Position numbers and translations under genes: made by a program. A stretch of 64,000 bases of DNA from NCBI RefSeq assembly GCF_002163625.1, contig NZ_CP020892.1:2976001-3040000 (forward strand), given 5' to 3'. Position 1 is the first letter of the stretch. Every line of letters starts with the position of its first letter. The notes under the pieces were generated by a model, which searched no databases, was not told where the DNA came from, and was given only the letters and a program-made list of their open reading frames with translations. Positions 41,682 to 50,255 of the stretch are shown here, piece by piece. This stretch comes from Pseudomonas sp. M30-35 (lineage in GTDB: Bacteria > Pseudomonadota > Gammaproteobacteria > Pseudomonadales > Pseudomonadaceae).

Positions 41682-42638
41682 ATGAATCCCGACGCCCTGA
41701 CCCATCAGCTGATCCTGTTTCTCGACGTACTCGAAACGGGTAGCTTTTCGGCGGCTGCACGACGCCATCCGCTGACCCCTTCGGCAGTCGCCCGACGGAT
41801 TGATGCATTGGAACGTTCACTGGGCAGCAGCCTGTTCAATCGCACCACCCATGCGGTACGAGTAACACCGGCCGGTATCGCGTTCGCCGAGCGGGCAAAA
41901 CGTATTCTCAATGAATTGAATCTGGCGCGCGCCGAAGCGGTATCTCTCAGCAACGAGCCCGAAGGCTTGATTCGCATTGATGCGCCCTCGCCTTTTGGTC
42001 GCCGCCACTTGGCCCCGGCGATTGCCGACTTTCTATTGGCCTATCCGGGTCTGGATGTGCAGTTACGCTTGATCGACAGTTTTGTTGACCTGCATGGCGC
42101 GCATTTGGGTGAAGTGGATGTGGTCTTGCGGATCGGCCCCTTGCAGGACACACGCTTGGTTGCCACTGCCCTGTCGCCCTTGGTGCGAATTGTATGTGCC
42201 AGCCCCGACTACCTCGCACAACGCGGTATTCCACGTAAACCCAGCGAGCTTATTGAACACGACGGGCTCGACTGGGACAGTCTGGCGCCGCCCTATGCCT
42301 GGCGTTTCGAGCAAGACGGCAAGCTCAACATCTTCAAACCCCAGCGCATGCGCATGACCGCCAACAATGCTGAAACGCTGCTGTTCAGCGCACTGTCCGG
42401 CCTTGGCATCGCCCACTTGCCAACCTGGTTGATCAGCGAGCACTTGCTGCGTGGCGAACTCGTCCCGCTGTTCTGTGATGACGGGCTCCCAGCGCCCGAA
42501 CCCAGCGGTATCTATGCCCTGCGGTTAGACCGAGAAACCGGTTCCCGCAGCCGACTGTTGCTGGAGTTCCTGAAATCACGCTTTGGCCCCGTGCCGCCGT
42601 GGGATACAGCCTTGCACAGCAGCCTCAATCACCACTGA
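41682..42638 (+). CDS. LysR-family regulator (TSUP neighbour)
   Basis: A 318-residue LysR protein with winged helix residues about 8-66 (FLDVLETGSFSAAARRHPLT, ARRIDALERSLGSSLFNRTT) and a CrgA/PA2206-like effector domain (RIDAPSPFGRRHLAPAIADF). It is divergent from the TSUP transporter gene with 118 bases between, and ends at a hairpin shared with the convergent GlcG-like gene. Confidence 0.88.
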   Translation: MNPDALTHQLILFLDVLETGSFSAAARRHPLTPSAVARRIDALERSLGSSLFNRTTHAVRVTPAGIAFAERAKRILNELNLARAEAVSLSNEPEGLIRIDAPSPFGRRHLAPAIADFLLAYPGLDVQLRLIDSFVDLHGAHLGEVDVVLRIGPLQDTRLVATALSPLVRIVCASPDYLAQRGIPRKPSELIEHDGLDWDSLAPPYAWRFEQDGKLNIFKPQRMRMTANNAETLLFSALSGLGIAHLPTWLISEHLLRGELVPLFCDDGLPAPEPSGIYALRLDRETGSRSRLLLEFLKSRFGPVPPWDTALHSSLNHH

Positions 42639-42677
42639 GCAAACACGCAGATGCAGTGCGCATCGACGTGTTTGCTC
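42637..42677. terminator. Hairpin between convergent LysR and GlcG-like genes
   Basis: GAGCAAACACG and CGTGTTTGCTC form an 11-base stem enclosing a second small stem (GATGC/GCATC). The hairpin starts within the LysR stop codon. No long U-tract follows, so efficiency is uncertain. Confidence 0.6.
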
Positions 42678-42688
42678 CTTGTTCAGCG

Positions 42689-43129
42689 TTAAGCCGCGGC
42701 GCCAGCATCTGCCTGCAAACCTGCCGACTCAACAGCGCCAACCGCACACTGCTCGTCGATATCTGAGGTGTCGCCGGTAATCCCGATTGCACCGAGAATC
42801 TCGCCACCGCTGCTGCGAATCAGCACCCCACCCGGCGCAGGCACCAGATTGCCATCCGCCAGGTTATTCACCGAGCCAATAAATGTTGGGCGCTGTTGCG
42901 CGTCCACCGCAATGGCTCGCGAACCCTTGCCCAGCGCCAGCGCGCCCCAGGCTTTACCCACTGCGATCTGCGGGCGCAACAAACTGGCGCCGTCCTCACG
43001 CTGCAAGCTGATCAAGTGTCCACCCGCATCCAAAACGGCAACCGTTAATGGCGCGGTTTTGATCTCATGCGCTATGGCAAGCGCCCGTTGGCTAATGGTT
43101 GTTGCGACATCCAAGGTTAAAGTCTTCAT
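42689..43129 (-). CDS. GlcG/HbpS-family protein
   Basis: A 146-residue GlcG/HbpS-like protein, a family named after the glycolate operon and including a heme-binding redox sensor. Typical segments: LTVAVLDAGGHLISLQREDG, PQIAVGKAWGALALGKGSRA, PAPGGVLIRSSGGEILGAIG. The ATG at 43129 opens the family's usual MKTLTLDVA; the longer frame to 43162 is rejected. It is divergent from gcl across about 320 bases with two palindromic operators, suggesting shared control with glyoxylate metabolism. Its biochemical role is unknown. Confidence 0.85.
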   Translation of the reverse strand: MKTLTLDVATTISQRALAIAHEIKTAPLTVAVLDAGGHLISLQREDGASLLRPQIAVGKAWGALALGKGSRAIAVDAQQRPTFIGSVNNLADGNLVPAPGGVLIRSSGGEILGAIGITGDTSDIDEQCAVGAVESAGLQADAGAAA

Positions 43130-43267
43130 GGCAAGGCCATCCTTAATGAAGTGAAAAATCAAAGAAACACCTCACCACGCCAGCAGTGCGCGCAAGGCAA
43201 TCAAAAATCCACATCACTATCTCACCAGATACAAAAAACTCAACACATAAATACAATTTATTTGTGT

Positions 43268-43279
43268 TTTGTATACAAA
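43268..43279. promoter_or_regulatory. Palindromic operator, distal copy
   Basis: TTTGTATACAAA, a perfect 12-base palindrome in the AT-rich region between the GlcG-like gene and gcl. The core TTGTATACAA is repeated 148 bases further right. Such sites are typical for GntR/FCD-type regulators. Confidence 0.6.
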
Positions 43280-43415
43280 TAATAAGCCAGCTAACGAACC
43301 TAACCAAAACATCCTTTAAAACACCTGTTTTAAAAGAAATTCCGCTTAAAACGTCTATTCCCCCAAAAATAGTTGACCGGAAAGTCATGCCATGAATAGA
43401 ATCAAGCACAGCAAC

Positions 43416-43425
43416 TTGTATACAA
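43416..43425. promoter_or_regulatory. Palindromic operator, gcl-proximal copy
   Basis: TTGTATACAA, a perfect palindrome ending 25 bases before the gcl ATG, where a bound repressor would block the promoter or the start of transcription. Paired with the site at 43268 it could allow looping. Confidence 0.62.
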
Positions 43426-43450
43426 TTTAACAATAAAAGAGGCACAAGAA

Positions 43451-45226
43451 ATGGCCAGAATGAGAGCAATTGAGGCCGCCGTACTGGTGATGCGTCGCGA
43501 AGGTGTTGACACCGCGTTTGGCATCCCCGGCGCTGCCATCAACCCGCTGTACGCAGCGCTTAACAAAGTGGGTGGCATTGACCACGTCCTGGCCCGTCAC
43601 GTCGAAGGCGCTTCGCACATGGCCGAAGGCTACACCCGCACCAACGCTGGCAACATCGGCGTGTGTATCGGTACCTCAGGCCCTGCAGGTACTGACATGG
43701 TGACTGGCTTGTACTCAGCCAGCGCTGACTCCATCCCGATTCTGTGCATCACCGGCCAGGCGCCGCGTGCGCGTATGCACAAGGAAGACTTCCAAGCCGT
43801 TGATATCACCAGCATCGTCAAGCCTGTGACTAAATGGGCGACCACGGTAATGGAGCCCGGCCAAGTGCCACGTGCGTTCCAGAAAGCCTTTTATGAAATG
43901 CGCTCGGGTCGCCCCGGTCCCGTGCTGATCGACCTGCCGTTTGATGTACAAATGGCCGAGATCGAATTTGATATCGACGCTTATGAGCCAATGCCTCTGG
44001 CTAAGCCGGCTGCCACTCGCGTGCAAGCTGAAAAAGCCCTGACCATGCTCAACGAAGCAGACCGTCCGCTGCTGGTTGCAGGTGGCGGTATTTTCAATGC
44101 TGACGCGGCTGACAAACTGGTCGAATTTGCCGAACTGACTGGTGTGCCTGTTGTGCCCACATTGATGGGCTGGGGTTCTATCCCGGACGACCACAAGCTG
44201 ATGGTTGGCATGGTTGGCCTGCAAACCTCGCACCGCTACGGCAACGCCACGCTGCTGGAATCCGACTTGGTATTCGGTATCGGTAACCGCTGGGCTAACC
44301 GCCACACCGGTACCGTTGAGGTGTACACCGAGGGCCGCAAATTCATCCACGTTGATATCGAACCGACGCAAATCGGTCGTGTATTCAACCCGGATCTAGG
44401 CATCGTTTCTGATGCAGGCGCCGCGCTTGATGCATTCCTTGAGGTTGCCCGCGAGTGGAAAGCTGCTGGCAAACTGAAAGACCGCAGTGCTTGGGTTGAT
44501 GCATGCCGCGAGCGCAAGCGCACCATGCAGCGCAAGACTCACTTCGAAAACGTGCCGGTAAAACCCCAGCGCGTGTACGAAGAGATGAACGAGTTCTTCG
44601 GCAAAGACACCTGCTACGTCACCACCATTGGTTTGTCACAAATTGCTGGCGCGCAGTTCTTGCATGTCTACAAGCCGCGCCACTGGATCAACTGTGGCCA
44701 GGCGGGCCCGCTCGGCTGGACCGTTCCGGCTGCATTGGGTGTGGCCAAGGCTGACCCTAGCCGCAACATTGTCGCGCTGTCTGGCGACTATGACTTCCAG
44801 TTCATGATTGAAGAGCTGGCCGTCGGCGCGCAATTCAACCTGCCGTACATCCATGTCGTGGTGAACAACTCCTACCTGGGCTTGATTCGTCAGGCACAGC
44901 GCGGCTTTGAGATGGATTACTGCGTGCAGCTGGCGTTCGAAAACATCAACGCCCCAGAGCTCAACGGTTATGGCGTCGACCACGTTGCAGTGGTTGAAGG
45001 CTTGGGCTGTAAAGCCATCCGTGTGTTCGAGCCTAACGACTTGCAGGCCGCCTTCGCCAAAGCCAAAGCGCTGATGGAAGAGCACCGCGTACCGGTTGTG
45101 GTTGAAGTGATTCTGGAGCGTGTAACCAACATTTCCATGGGCACTGAAATCAACGCGGTTAACGAATTTGAAGAACTGGCTGCTCGCGGTGCTGACGCGC
45201 CGACAGCCATCTCCATGCTCGACTAA
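43451..45226 (+). CDS. gcl: Glyoxylate carboligase (tartronate-semialdehyde synthase)
   Basis: A 591-residue ThDP- and FAD-containing enzyme joining two glyoxylates to tartronate semialdehyde plus CO2. The hallmark is present: where other ThDP enzymes have a catalytic Glu, the segment [18 protein letters not shown] has Val51, exactly as in E. coli Gcl. The ThDP-binding [20 protein letters not shown] through [13 protein letters not shown] is near residue 440. First gene of the gcl-hyi-glxR-ttuD-pyk operon, behind two palindromic operators. Confidence 0.96.
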   Translation: MARMRAIEAAVLVMRREGVDTAFGIPGAAINPLYAALNKVGGIDHVLARHVEGASHMAEGYTRTNAGNIGVCIGTSGPAGTDMVTGLYSASADSIPILCITGQAPRARMHKEDFQAVDITSIVKPVTKWATTVMEPGQVPRAFQKAFYEMRSGRPGPVLIDLPFDVQMAEIEFDIDAYEPMPLAKPAATRVQAEKALTMLNEADRPLLVAGGGIFNADAADKLVEFAELTGVPVVPTLMGWGSIPDDHKLMVGMVGLQTSHRYGNATLLESDLVFGIGNRWANRHTGTVEVYTEGRKFIHVDIEPTQIGRVFNPDLGIVSDAGAALDAFLEVAREWKAAGKLKDRSAWVDACRERKRTMQRKTHFENVPVKPQRVYEEMNEFFGKDTCYVTTIGLSQIAGAQFLHVYKPRHWINCGQAGPLGWTVPAALGVAKADPSRNIVALSGDYDFQFMIEELAVGAQFNLPYIHVVVNNSYLGLIRQAQRGFEMDYCVQLAFENINAPELNGYGVDHVAVVEGLGCKAIRVFEPNDLQAAFAKAKALMEEHRVPVVVEVILERVTNISMGTEINAVNEFEELAARGADAPTAISMLD

Positions 45227-45283
45227 TAGCCGATCAAAACCTCCCTCTCCAACCCGAGAGGGAGCCAATCCAGGGAGCCATTT

Positions 45284-46066
45284 ATGCCTCGTTTCGCTGC
45301 CAATTTATCCATGTTGTTCACTGAAGTGGATTTCATGGATCGTTTCGCTGCTGCCGCCGACGCGGGTTTCAGCGGTGTTGAATACCTGTTTCCGTATGAC
45401 TTCGCTGCTGGCGATATCAAAATCGAACTCGACAACAACAAGCTCGAACAAGTGCTGTTCAACCTGCCTGCCGGTGACTGGGCTAAAGGTGAGCGCGGCA
45501 TAGCTTGTCACCCGGATCGCGTTGAGGAGTTCCGCGCCGGTGTCGACACCGCAATTGCCTACGCCAAAGTCTTGGGCAACAGTCAGATCAACTGCTTGGC
45601 CGGTATTCGTCCGCAAGGTTATGACTGCGCAACTGTCGAGCAGACCTTTGTCGACAACCTCAAGTTTGCTGCCGAGAAGCTCGCTGACGCCGGTATCAAG
45701 CTGGTCATGGAAATGATCAACACCCGTGACATTCCGGGTTTCTACCTGAACACCACGGCACAAGCCTTGGCGATTCGCGACAAAGTCGGTAGCAGCAACC
45801 TGTACCTGCAATACGACATCTATCACATGCAAATCATGGAGGGTGATCTGGCCCGCACCGTGAGCGGCAACCTAGCGGTGATCAACCACGTACAGCTGGC
45901 CGACAACCCGGGCCGCAACGAGCCGGGCACAGGCGAGATCAATTACCGCTTCATGTTCGAACACCTGGACCGCATTGGCTACCAGGGTTGGATTGGCTGT
46001 GAATACAAGCCAGCCACCACCACCGCTGCCGGCCTCGGCTGGATGAAAGCGCATAACGCAATTTAA
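45284..46066 (+). CDS. hyi: Hydroxypyruvate isomerase
   Basis: A 260-residue TIM-barrel isomerase of the Hyi/OtnI type, interconverting hydroxypyruvate and tartronate semialdehyde. Conserved metal-site segments are LVMEMINTRDIPGFYL (with the Glu), YLQYDIYHMQIMEGDL (Asp/His) and the Glu in WIGCEYKP. It follows gcl by 57 bases, with CAGGGAGCC before its ATG, and precedes glxR by 11 bases. In the operon it allows hydroxypyruvate to enter the same pathway as glyoxylate. Confidence 0.94.
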   Translation: MPRFAANLSMLFTEVDFMDRFAAAADAGFSGVEYLFPYDFAAGDIKIELDNNKLEQVLFNLPAGDWAKGERGIACHPDRVEEFRAGVDTAIAYAKVLGNSQINCLAGIRPQGYDCATVEQTFVDNLKFAAEKLADAGIKLVMEMINTRDIPGFYLNTTAQALAIRDKVGSSNLYLQYDIYHMQIMEGDLARTVSGNLAVINHVQLADNPGRNEPGTGEINYRFMFEHLDRIGYQGWIGCEYKPATTTAAGLGWMKAHNAI

Positions 46067-46077
46067 GGAGCACTGTC

Positions 46078-46968
46078 ATGGCTAAAATCGGATTTCTCGG
46101 TACCGGCATCATGGGCAAGCCCATGGCTGAGAACCTGCAAAAAGCAGGTCATCAATTGTTTCTTTCAACTCACCACGACGAAGCCCCCGCTGACTTGGTC
46201 GCTGCAGGCGCTATCGCGCTGGCCAACCCAAAAGAAGTAGCGCAAGAAGCTGAATTCATCATCGTCATGGTTCCGGACACCCCGCATGTTGAAGACGTGC
46301 TGTTCCGCGAAAATGGCGTTGCTGATGGTGTGGGCCCAAACAAAGTCGTGATCGACATGAGCTCGATCTCGCCAAGCGCGACCAAAACCTTCGCTGAAAA
46401 AATCAAAGCGACTGGTGCAGCGTATCTGGACGCTCCAGTGTCCGGCGGTGAAGTTGGCGCTAAGGCAGCCACCTTGTCGATCATGGTTGGCGGCTGTGAA
46501 AAAGCCTTCGAACGCGTCCTGCCGTTGTTCCAGTCGATGGGTAAAAACATCACCCGCGTTGGCGGTAATGGTGACGGCCAGACCGCAAAAGTGGCTAACC
46601 AGATCATCGTCGCGCTGAACATTCAAGCAGTTGCTGAAGCCTTGCTGTTTGCTGCCAAGAACGGCGCGGACCCAGCCAAGGTGCGTGAAGCACTGATGGG
46701 CGGCTTTGCCGGTTCGAAGATACTTGAAGTACACGGCGAACGCATGATCAAGGGCACCTTTGATCCGGGCTTCCGCATCAGCCTGCACCAGAAAGACCTT
46801 AATCTGGCACTGGCTGGCGCACGCGAGTTGGGCCTTAACCTGCCAAACACCGCCAACGCCCAGCAAGTGTTCAGCACCTGCGCGGCTATCGGTGGCAGCA
46901 ACTGGGATCACTCAGCGCTGGTTAAAGGCCTGGAGCACATGGCCAACTTCTCGATCCGCGACAAGTAA
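46078..46968 (+). CDS. glxR: 2-hydroxy-3-oxopropionate (tartronate semialdehyde) reductase
   Basis: A 296-residue beta-hydroxyacid dehydrogenase reducing tartronate semialdehyde to D-glycerate. The N-terminal Rossmann motif is GFLGTGIMGKPMA (Gly8, Gly10, Gly13); the substrate-binding segment is DAPVSGGEVGAKA and the catalytic Lys171 is in GDGQTAKVANQIIV. AAGGAG precedes the ATG. A copy of the intergenic repeat follows within seven bases of the stop. Confidence 0.95.
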   Translation: MAKIGFLGTGIMGKPMAENLQKAGHQLFLSTHHDEAPADLVAAGAIALANPKEVAQEAEFIIVMVPDTPHVEDVLFRENGVADGVGPNKVVIDMSSISPSATKTFAEKIKATGAAYLDAPVSGGEVGAKAATLSIMVGGCEKAFERVLPLFQSMGKNITRVGGNGDGQTAKVANQIIVALNIQAVAEALLFAAKNGADPAKVREALMGGFAGSKILEVHGERMIKGTFDPGFRISLHQKDLNLALAGARELGLNLPNTANAQQVFSTCAAIGGSNWDHSALVKGLEHMANFSIRDK

Positions 46969-46974
46969 GGCCTC

Positions 46975-47092
46975 GTAGGGTGAGACAACGCGAAGCTTGT
47001 CCACCGGAATTTATGGCAACTCGAATATCCGTTGTCACACTCGAATATCCGTTGCCACAAATGGTGGGTGAAAAAAGCGTCACCCACCCTAC
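46975..47092. repeat. Single copy of the tal-array repeat, inside the gcl operon
   Basis: Opens GTAGGGTGAGACAACGCGAA and GCTTGTCCACC and closes CACCCACCCTAC, with the same inverted ends as the array units. Its middle carries an extra short direct duplication (ACTCGAATATCCGTTG twice). Here the repeat lies inside the transcribed region between glxR and ttuD. Confidence 0.75.
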
Positions 47093-47117
47093 GAAAGCGA
47101 CATCTGCACCCTGGCTT

Positions 47118-47248
47118 GGACAGCGTAAAAGCTGTCCGGCTAAACAGAGCAACAAATCAGGTGATGCGTCCAAGGTAGGTTGGACAACTCGCCTGACCCC
47201 TTCGATCCTCCCGGCGCGCGGTGTCACGGCCTGTAAACCGGGAGGGTC
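47118..47248 (+). other. Two hairpins in the ttuD leader
   Basis: GGACAGC/GCTGTCC (47118-47124 and 47131-47137) and an 11-base stem GATCCTCCCGG / CCGGGAGGGTC (47204-47214 and 47238-47248) with a 23-base loop. The remaining bases of the 276-base gap to ttuD have no gene. They could be a leader structure or remains of another repeat; a tRNA-like reading was rejected. Confidence 0.45.
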
Positions 47249-47368
47249 GATTCCAGTCCAGAGTCGTCTTGAGTGACGCCTGCGGACTGTAATCGACACA
47301 GCTGTAGCGCTAGAAGCTAGAACACTCTAACGACAACAAATCCGACCCTTAGAATAAGAGAGTCTGCC

Positions 47369-48640
47369 ATGTCCATCGATCCGCAAAACCTGTTGCGTGA
47401 CCTCTTTAACACCGCCATTGACGCTGCCCATCCTCGTCACGTGCTGGCCGACCATTTACCCGCTGACCGCAGCGGCCGAGTGATTGTAATCGGCGCGGGC
47501 AAAGCAGCCGCAGCCATGGCCGAGGTGATTGAGCGAGAGTGGCAAGGCGAGGTTTCAGGACTGGTCGTGACGCGCTATGAGCACGGCGCCAACTGTAAAA
47601 AAATTGAAGTAGTTGAGGCTGCGCACCCGGTCCCGGATGACGCTGGCGAACGTGTCGCCAAGCGCGTACTGGCGATGGTCAGCAACCTGACTGAAAGCGA
47701 TCGGGTTATTTTCCTGCTCTCCGGCGGCGGCTCCTCCTTGCTCGCCCTGCCCGCTGAAGGCATTACCCTGCAGGACAAACAGGCAATCAATAAAGCCTTG
47801 CTGAAATCCGGCGCGACTATTGGCGAGATGAACTGCGTGCGCAAGCACCTCTCCGCGATAAAAGGTGGGCGCCTGGCAAAAGCCTGTTGGCCCGCCACAG
47901 TCAACACCTATGCGATTTCCGATGTGCCCGGTGATGAAGCCACGGTTATCGCCTCAGGCCCAACGGTTGCCGACCCCAGCACTAGCGCCGAAGCACTGGC
48001 GATATTGGCGCGCTACAGCATCGAGATTCCCGCCAATGTTCGCCAATGGCTGCAAGACCCGCGCTCAGAGACAGTCAAACCTGGCGACCCATGCCTTGCT
48101 CGCAGCCACTTTCAGTTAATCGCCACGCCGCAGCAATCCCTAGACGCCGCGGCCGCCAAGGCCGAAGCCGCCGGTTTCCCGGTGCTTATTTTGGGTGATC
48201 TTGAAGGTGAATCGCGGGAAGTGGCAAAGGTCCATGCAGGCATCACCAAGCAAATTCTCTTGCATGGCCAACCGATCAAGGCCCCGTGCATCATTTTGTC
48301 CGGCGGGGAAACCACAGTGACCGTGCGCGGTAACGGCCGTGGCGGGCGCAATGCGGAGTTTCTACTCAGCCTGACCGACAGCCTCAAAGGCATGCCGGGG
48401 GTTTACGCAATGGCAGGTGATACCGACGGCATCGACGGCTCAGAAGACAATGCCGGCGCCATCATGACGCCCTTCAGTTACGCCCGTGCAGGTTTACAAA
48501 ACCTCAGCGCCAGTGACGAGCTGGATAACAACAATGGTTACGGCTACTTCGCTGCGCTCGATGAACTGATCATGACAGGCCCGACCCGCACCAATGTGAA
48601 TGACTTTCGCGCTATTTTGATTCTTGAGAGCAATGAATAA
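47369..48640 (+). CDS. ttuD: Glycerate 2-kinase (MOFRL family)
   Basis: A 423-residue type II glycerate kinase (TtuD/GckA family) phosphorylating D-glycerate, probably at C2, to 2-phosphoglycerate. N-terminal domain motifs VIVIGAGKAAAAMAEVIE and FLLSGGGSSLLALPAEG; the C-terminal MOFRL domain has GRGGRNAEFLLSL and MAGDTDGIDGSEDNAGA. It overlaps pyk by one base (TAATG). The long leader with a repeat and hairpins makes its expression potentially separate from the first three operon genes. Confidence 0.94.
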   Translation: MSIDPQNLLRDLFNTAIDAAHPRHVLADHLPADRSGRVIVIGAGKAAAAMAEVIEREWQGEVSGLVVTRYEHGANCKKIEVVEAAHPVPDDAGERVAKRVLAMVSNLTESDRVIFLLSGGGSSLLALPAEGITLQDKQAINKALLKSGATIGEMNCVRKHLSAIKGGRLAKACWPATVNTYAISDVPGDEATVIASGPTVADPSTSAEALAILARYSIEIPANVRQWLQDPRSETVKPGDPCLARSHFQLIATPQQSLDAAAAKAEAAGFPVLILGDLEGESREVAKVHAGITKQILLHGQPIKAPCIILSGGETTVTVRGNGRGGRNAEFLLSLTDSLKGMPGVYAMAGDTDGIDGSEDNAGAIMTPFSYARAGLQNLSASDELDNNNGYGYFAALDELIMTGPTRTNVNDFRAILILESNE

Positions 48641-50055
48641 TGACACCTGACAAGAACGTAAAAATCCTCGCAACACTGGGCCCGGCCATCAAAGGCATTG
48701 ACGATATACGTCAACTGGTCGAGTCAGGGGTCAACTTGTTCCGCCTCAACTTCAGCCACGGCGAACACGCCGATCATGCCGAACGCTTCAACTGGGTCCG
48801 TGAAGTCGAAAAGCAACTGAATTACCCCATCGGCATTCTCATGGATCTGCAAGGCCCGAAACTGCGTGTCGGTCGTTTCGCCGACGGCAAGGTCATGCTG
48901 CAACGCGGTGACAGCTTGCGCCTTGACCTGGACAAAACGCCGGGCACAGCCCAGCGGGTGAACCTGCCGCACCCGGAAATCATCGAAGCCCTGCAACCGG
49001 GCATGAGCCTGCTGCTCGATGACGGCCGCCTGCGTCTGCAAGTCACTGCCAAACACGCCGATGCAGTGGATACCAAGGTGATTGCCGGCGGTGAATTGAG
49101 TGACCGCAAAGGGGTAAACGTACCCGAAGCAGTATTGCAGTTGAGCCCGCTGACCGAGAAGGACCGGCGCGATCTGAGCTTCGGCCTTGAGTTGGGTGTC
49201 GACTGGGTGGCACTGTCTTTCGTGCAACGCCCGGAAGACATCATCGAGGCGCGCGAGCTGATTCAGGACAAAGCCTTCTTGATGGCTAAAATCGAAAAAC
49301 CATCAGCCGTCGAACACCTCGAAGACATCGCCAAGCTATGCGATGCGATCATGGTTGCGCGTGGCGACTTGGGCGTTGAAGTACCGGCTGAAAATGTACC
49401 GCGTATCCAGAAAGACATTATCCGCACCTGCCGCCAACTGGGCCGTCCGGTAGTCGTTGCCACGCAGATGCTCGAATCCATGCGTTTCTCTCCTGCACCA
49501 ACACGTGCTGAAGTCACCGACGTTGCCAATGCCGTCGCCGAAGGTGCAGATGCAGTAATGCTCTCGGCTGAAACAGCCTCGGGCGACTATCCGATGGAAG
49601 CGGTAAGCATGATGAGCAAAATCATCCGCCAAGTTGAAAACGGTCCTGACTTTCAAGCTCAACTGGACGTCAGCCGCCCCCATGCGGAAGCTACCGCATC
49701 AGATGCCATTAGCTGCGCGATCCGGCGCATCAACGCCATCTTGCCGGTCGCAACTCTGGTCAACTACACCGAGTCAGGCGCATCGAGCCTACGCGCCTCA
49801 CGTGAGCGGCCAAAGTCGCCGATTCTGAGCCTCACACCAAACCTGAATACCGCGCGCCGCTTGACCGTCGCATGGGGTATCTACTCGGTAGTCAACGAGC
49901 GTTTGCACAAGGTCGAGGAAATCACCAGTACCGCACTCGAAATCGCCCAAGCGCAAGGCATGGCTCGACGCGGCGATACCGTGGTGATTACCGCCGGCGT
50001 GCCGTTTGGCCAGCCCGGCAGCACCAACAGCCTGCGGATAGAAACCCTCCATTAA
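48640..50055 (+). CDS. pyk: Pyruvate kinase
   Basis: A 471-residue pyruvate kinase. Segments: KILATLGPAIKGIDDIRQLV at the start, LMDLQGPKLRVGRF, the signature LMAKIEKPSAVEHLEDIAKL, VARGDLGVEVP and VMLSAETASGDYP; the C-terminal effector domain follows. Coupled to glycerate kinase, it provides the last step from 2-phosphoglycerate (via enolase) to pyruvate, completing glyoxylate assimilation. It corresponds to the pyruvate kinase in the P. aeruginosa gcl cluster; another isoenzyme is usually encoded elsewhere. Confidence 0.95.
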   Translation: MTPDKNVKILATLGPAIKGIDDIRQLVESGVNLFRLNFSHGEHADHAERFNWVREVEKQLNYPIGILMDLQGPKLRVGRFADGKVMLQRGDSLRLDLDKTPGTAQRVNLPHPEIIEALQPGMSLLLDDGRLRLQVTAKHADAVDTKVIAGGELSDRKGVNVPEAVLQLSPLTEKDRRDLSFGLELGVDWVALSFVQRPEDIIEARELIQDKAFLMAKIEKPSAVEHLEDIAKLCDAIMVARGDLGVEVPAENVPRIQKDIIRTCRQLGRPVVVATQMLESMRFSPAPTRAEVTDVANAVAEGADAVMLSAETASGDYPMEAVSMMSKIIRQVENGPDFQAQLDVSRPHAEATASDAISCAIRRINAILPVATLVNYTESGASSLRASRERPKSPILSLTPNLNTARRLTVAWGIYSVVNERLHKVEEITSTALEIAQAQGMARRGDTVVITAGVPFGQPGSTNSLRIETLH

Positions 50056-50196
50056 CCAGCGCATTTGCCTCACGGAGCTTCAAGGTACGGACACCTTAAA
50101 GCTCCACCGGACAGGGACGTTCACCTAAAGTTTTTCTGAAAACTACTGTTTCTGGTTCGCTGCCTTTCAAACAGCCAGCAAAAGCAAAACTATCTG

Positions 50197-50228
50197 AACG
50201 CCCGTAGCCTCAACTGCGGGCGTTTTTT
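50197..50228 (+). terminator. Terminator of the gcl-pyk operon
   Basis: AACGCCCG and CGGGCGTT pair around a 12-base loop, followed by a run of six T. It lies about 140 bases after the pyk stop and just before the urea transporter gene. Confidence 0.88.
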
Positions 50229-50255
50229 GATTTAAAACCTGCGGCGACTTCAAGC

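Larger units (their letters stand above)
43130..43450. other. Divergent promoter region GlcG-like gene / gcl
   Basis: About 320 AT-rich bases with no gene; short frames here have no ribosome-binding site. It contains the two TTGTATACAA palindromes listed separately and the ribosome-binding site of gcl (AAAGAGG, 43436-43442). No catabolite-type site was identified with confidence. Confidence 0.6.

Noticed and set aside
44636..45268. 210-codon minus-strand frame opposite gcl
   Set aside because: Complement of a highly conserved enzyme gene; no start signal and no homology.
47190..47255. tRNA-like stretch (CCTGTAAACCGG followed by GGTCGATTCC)
   Set aside because: The anticodon-like and T-loop-like words are present, but D-arm and acceptor stem cannot be paired; the region folds better as a simple long hairpin.
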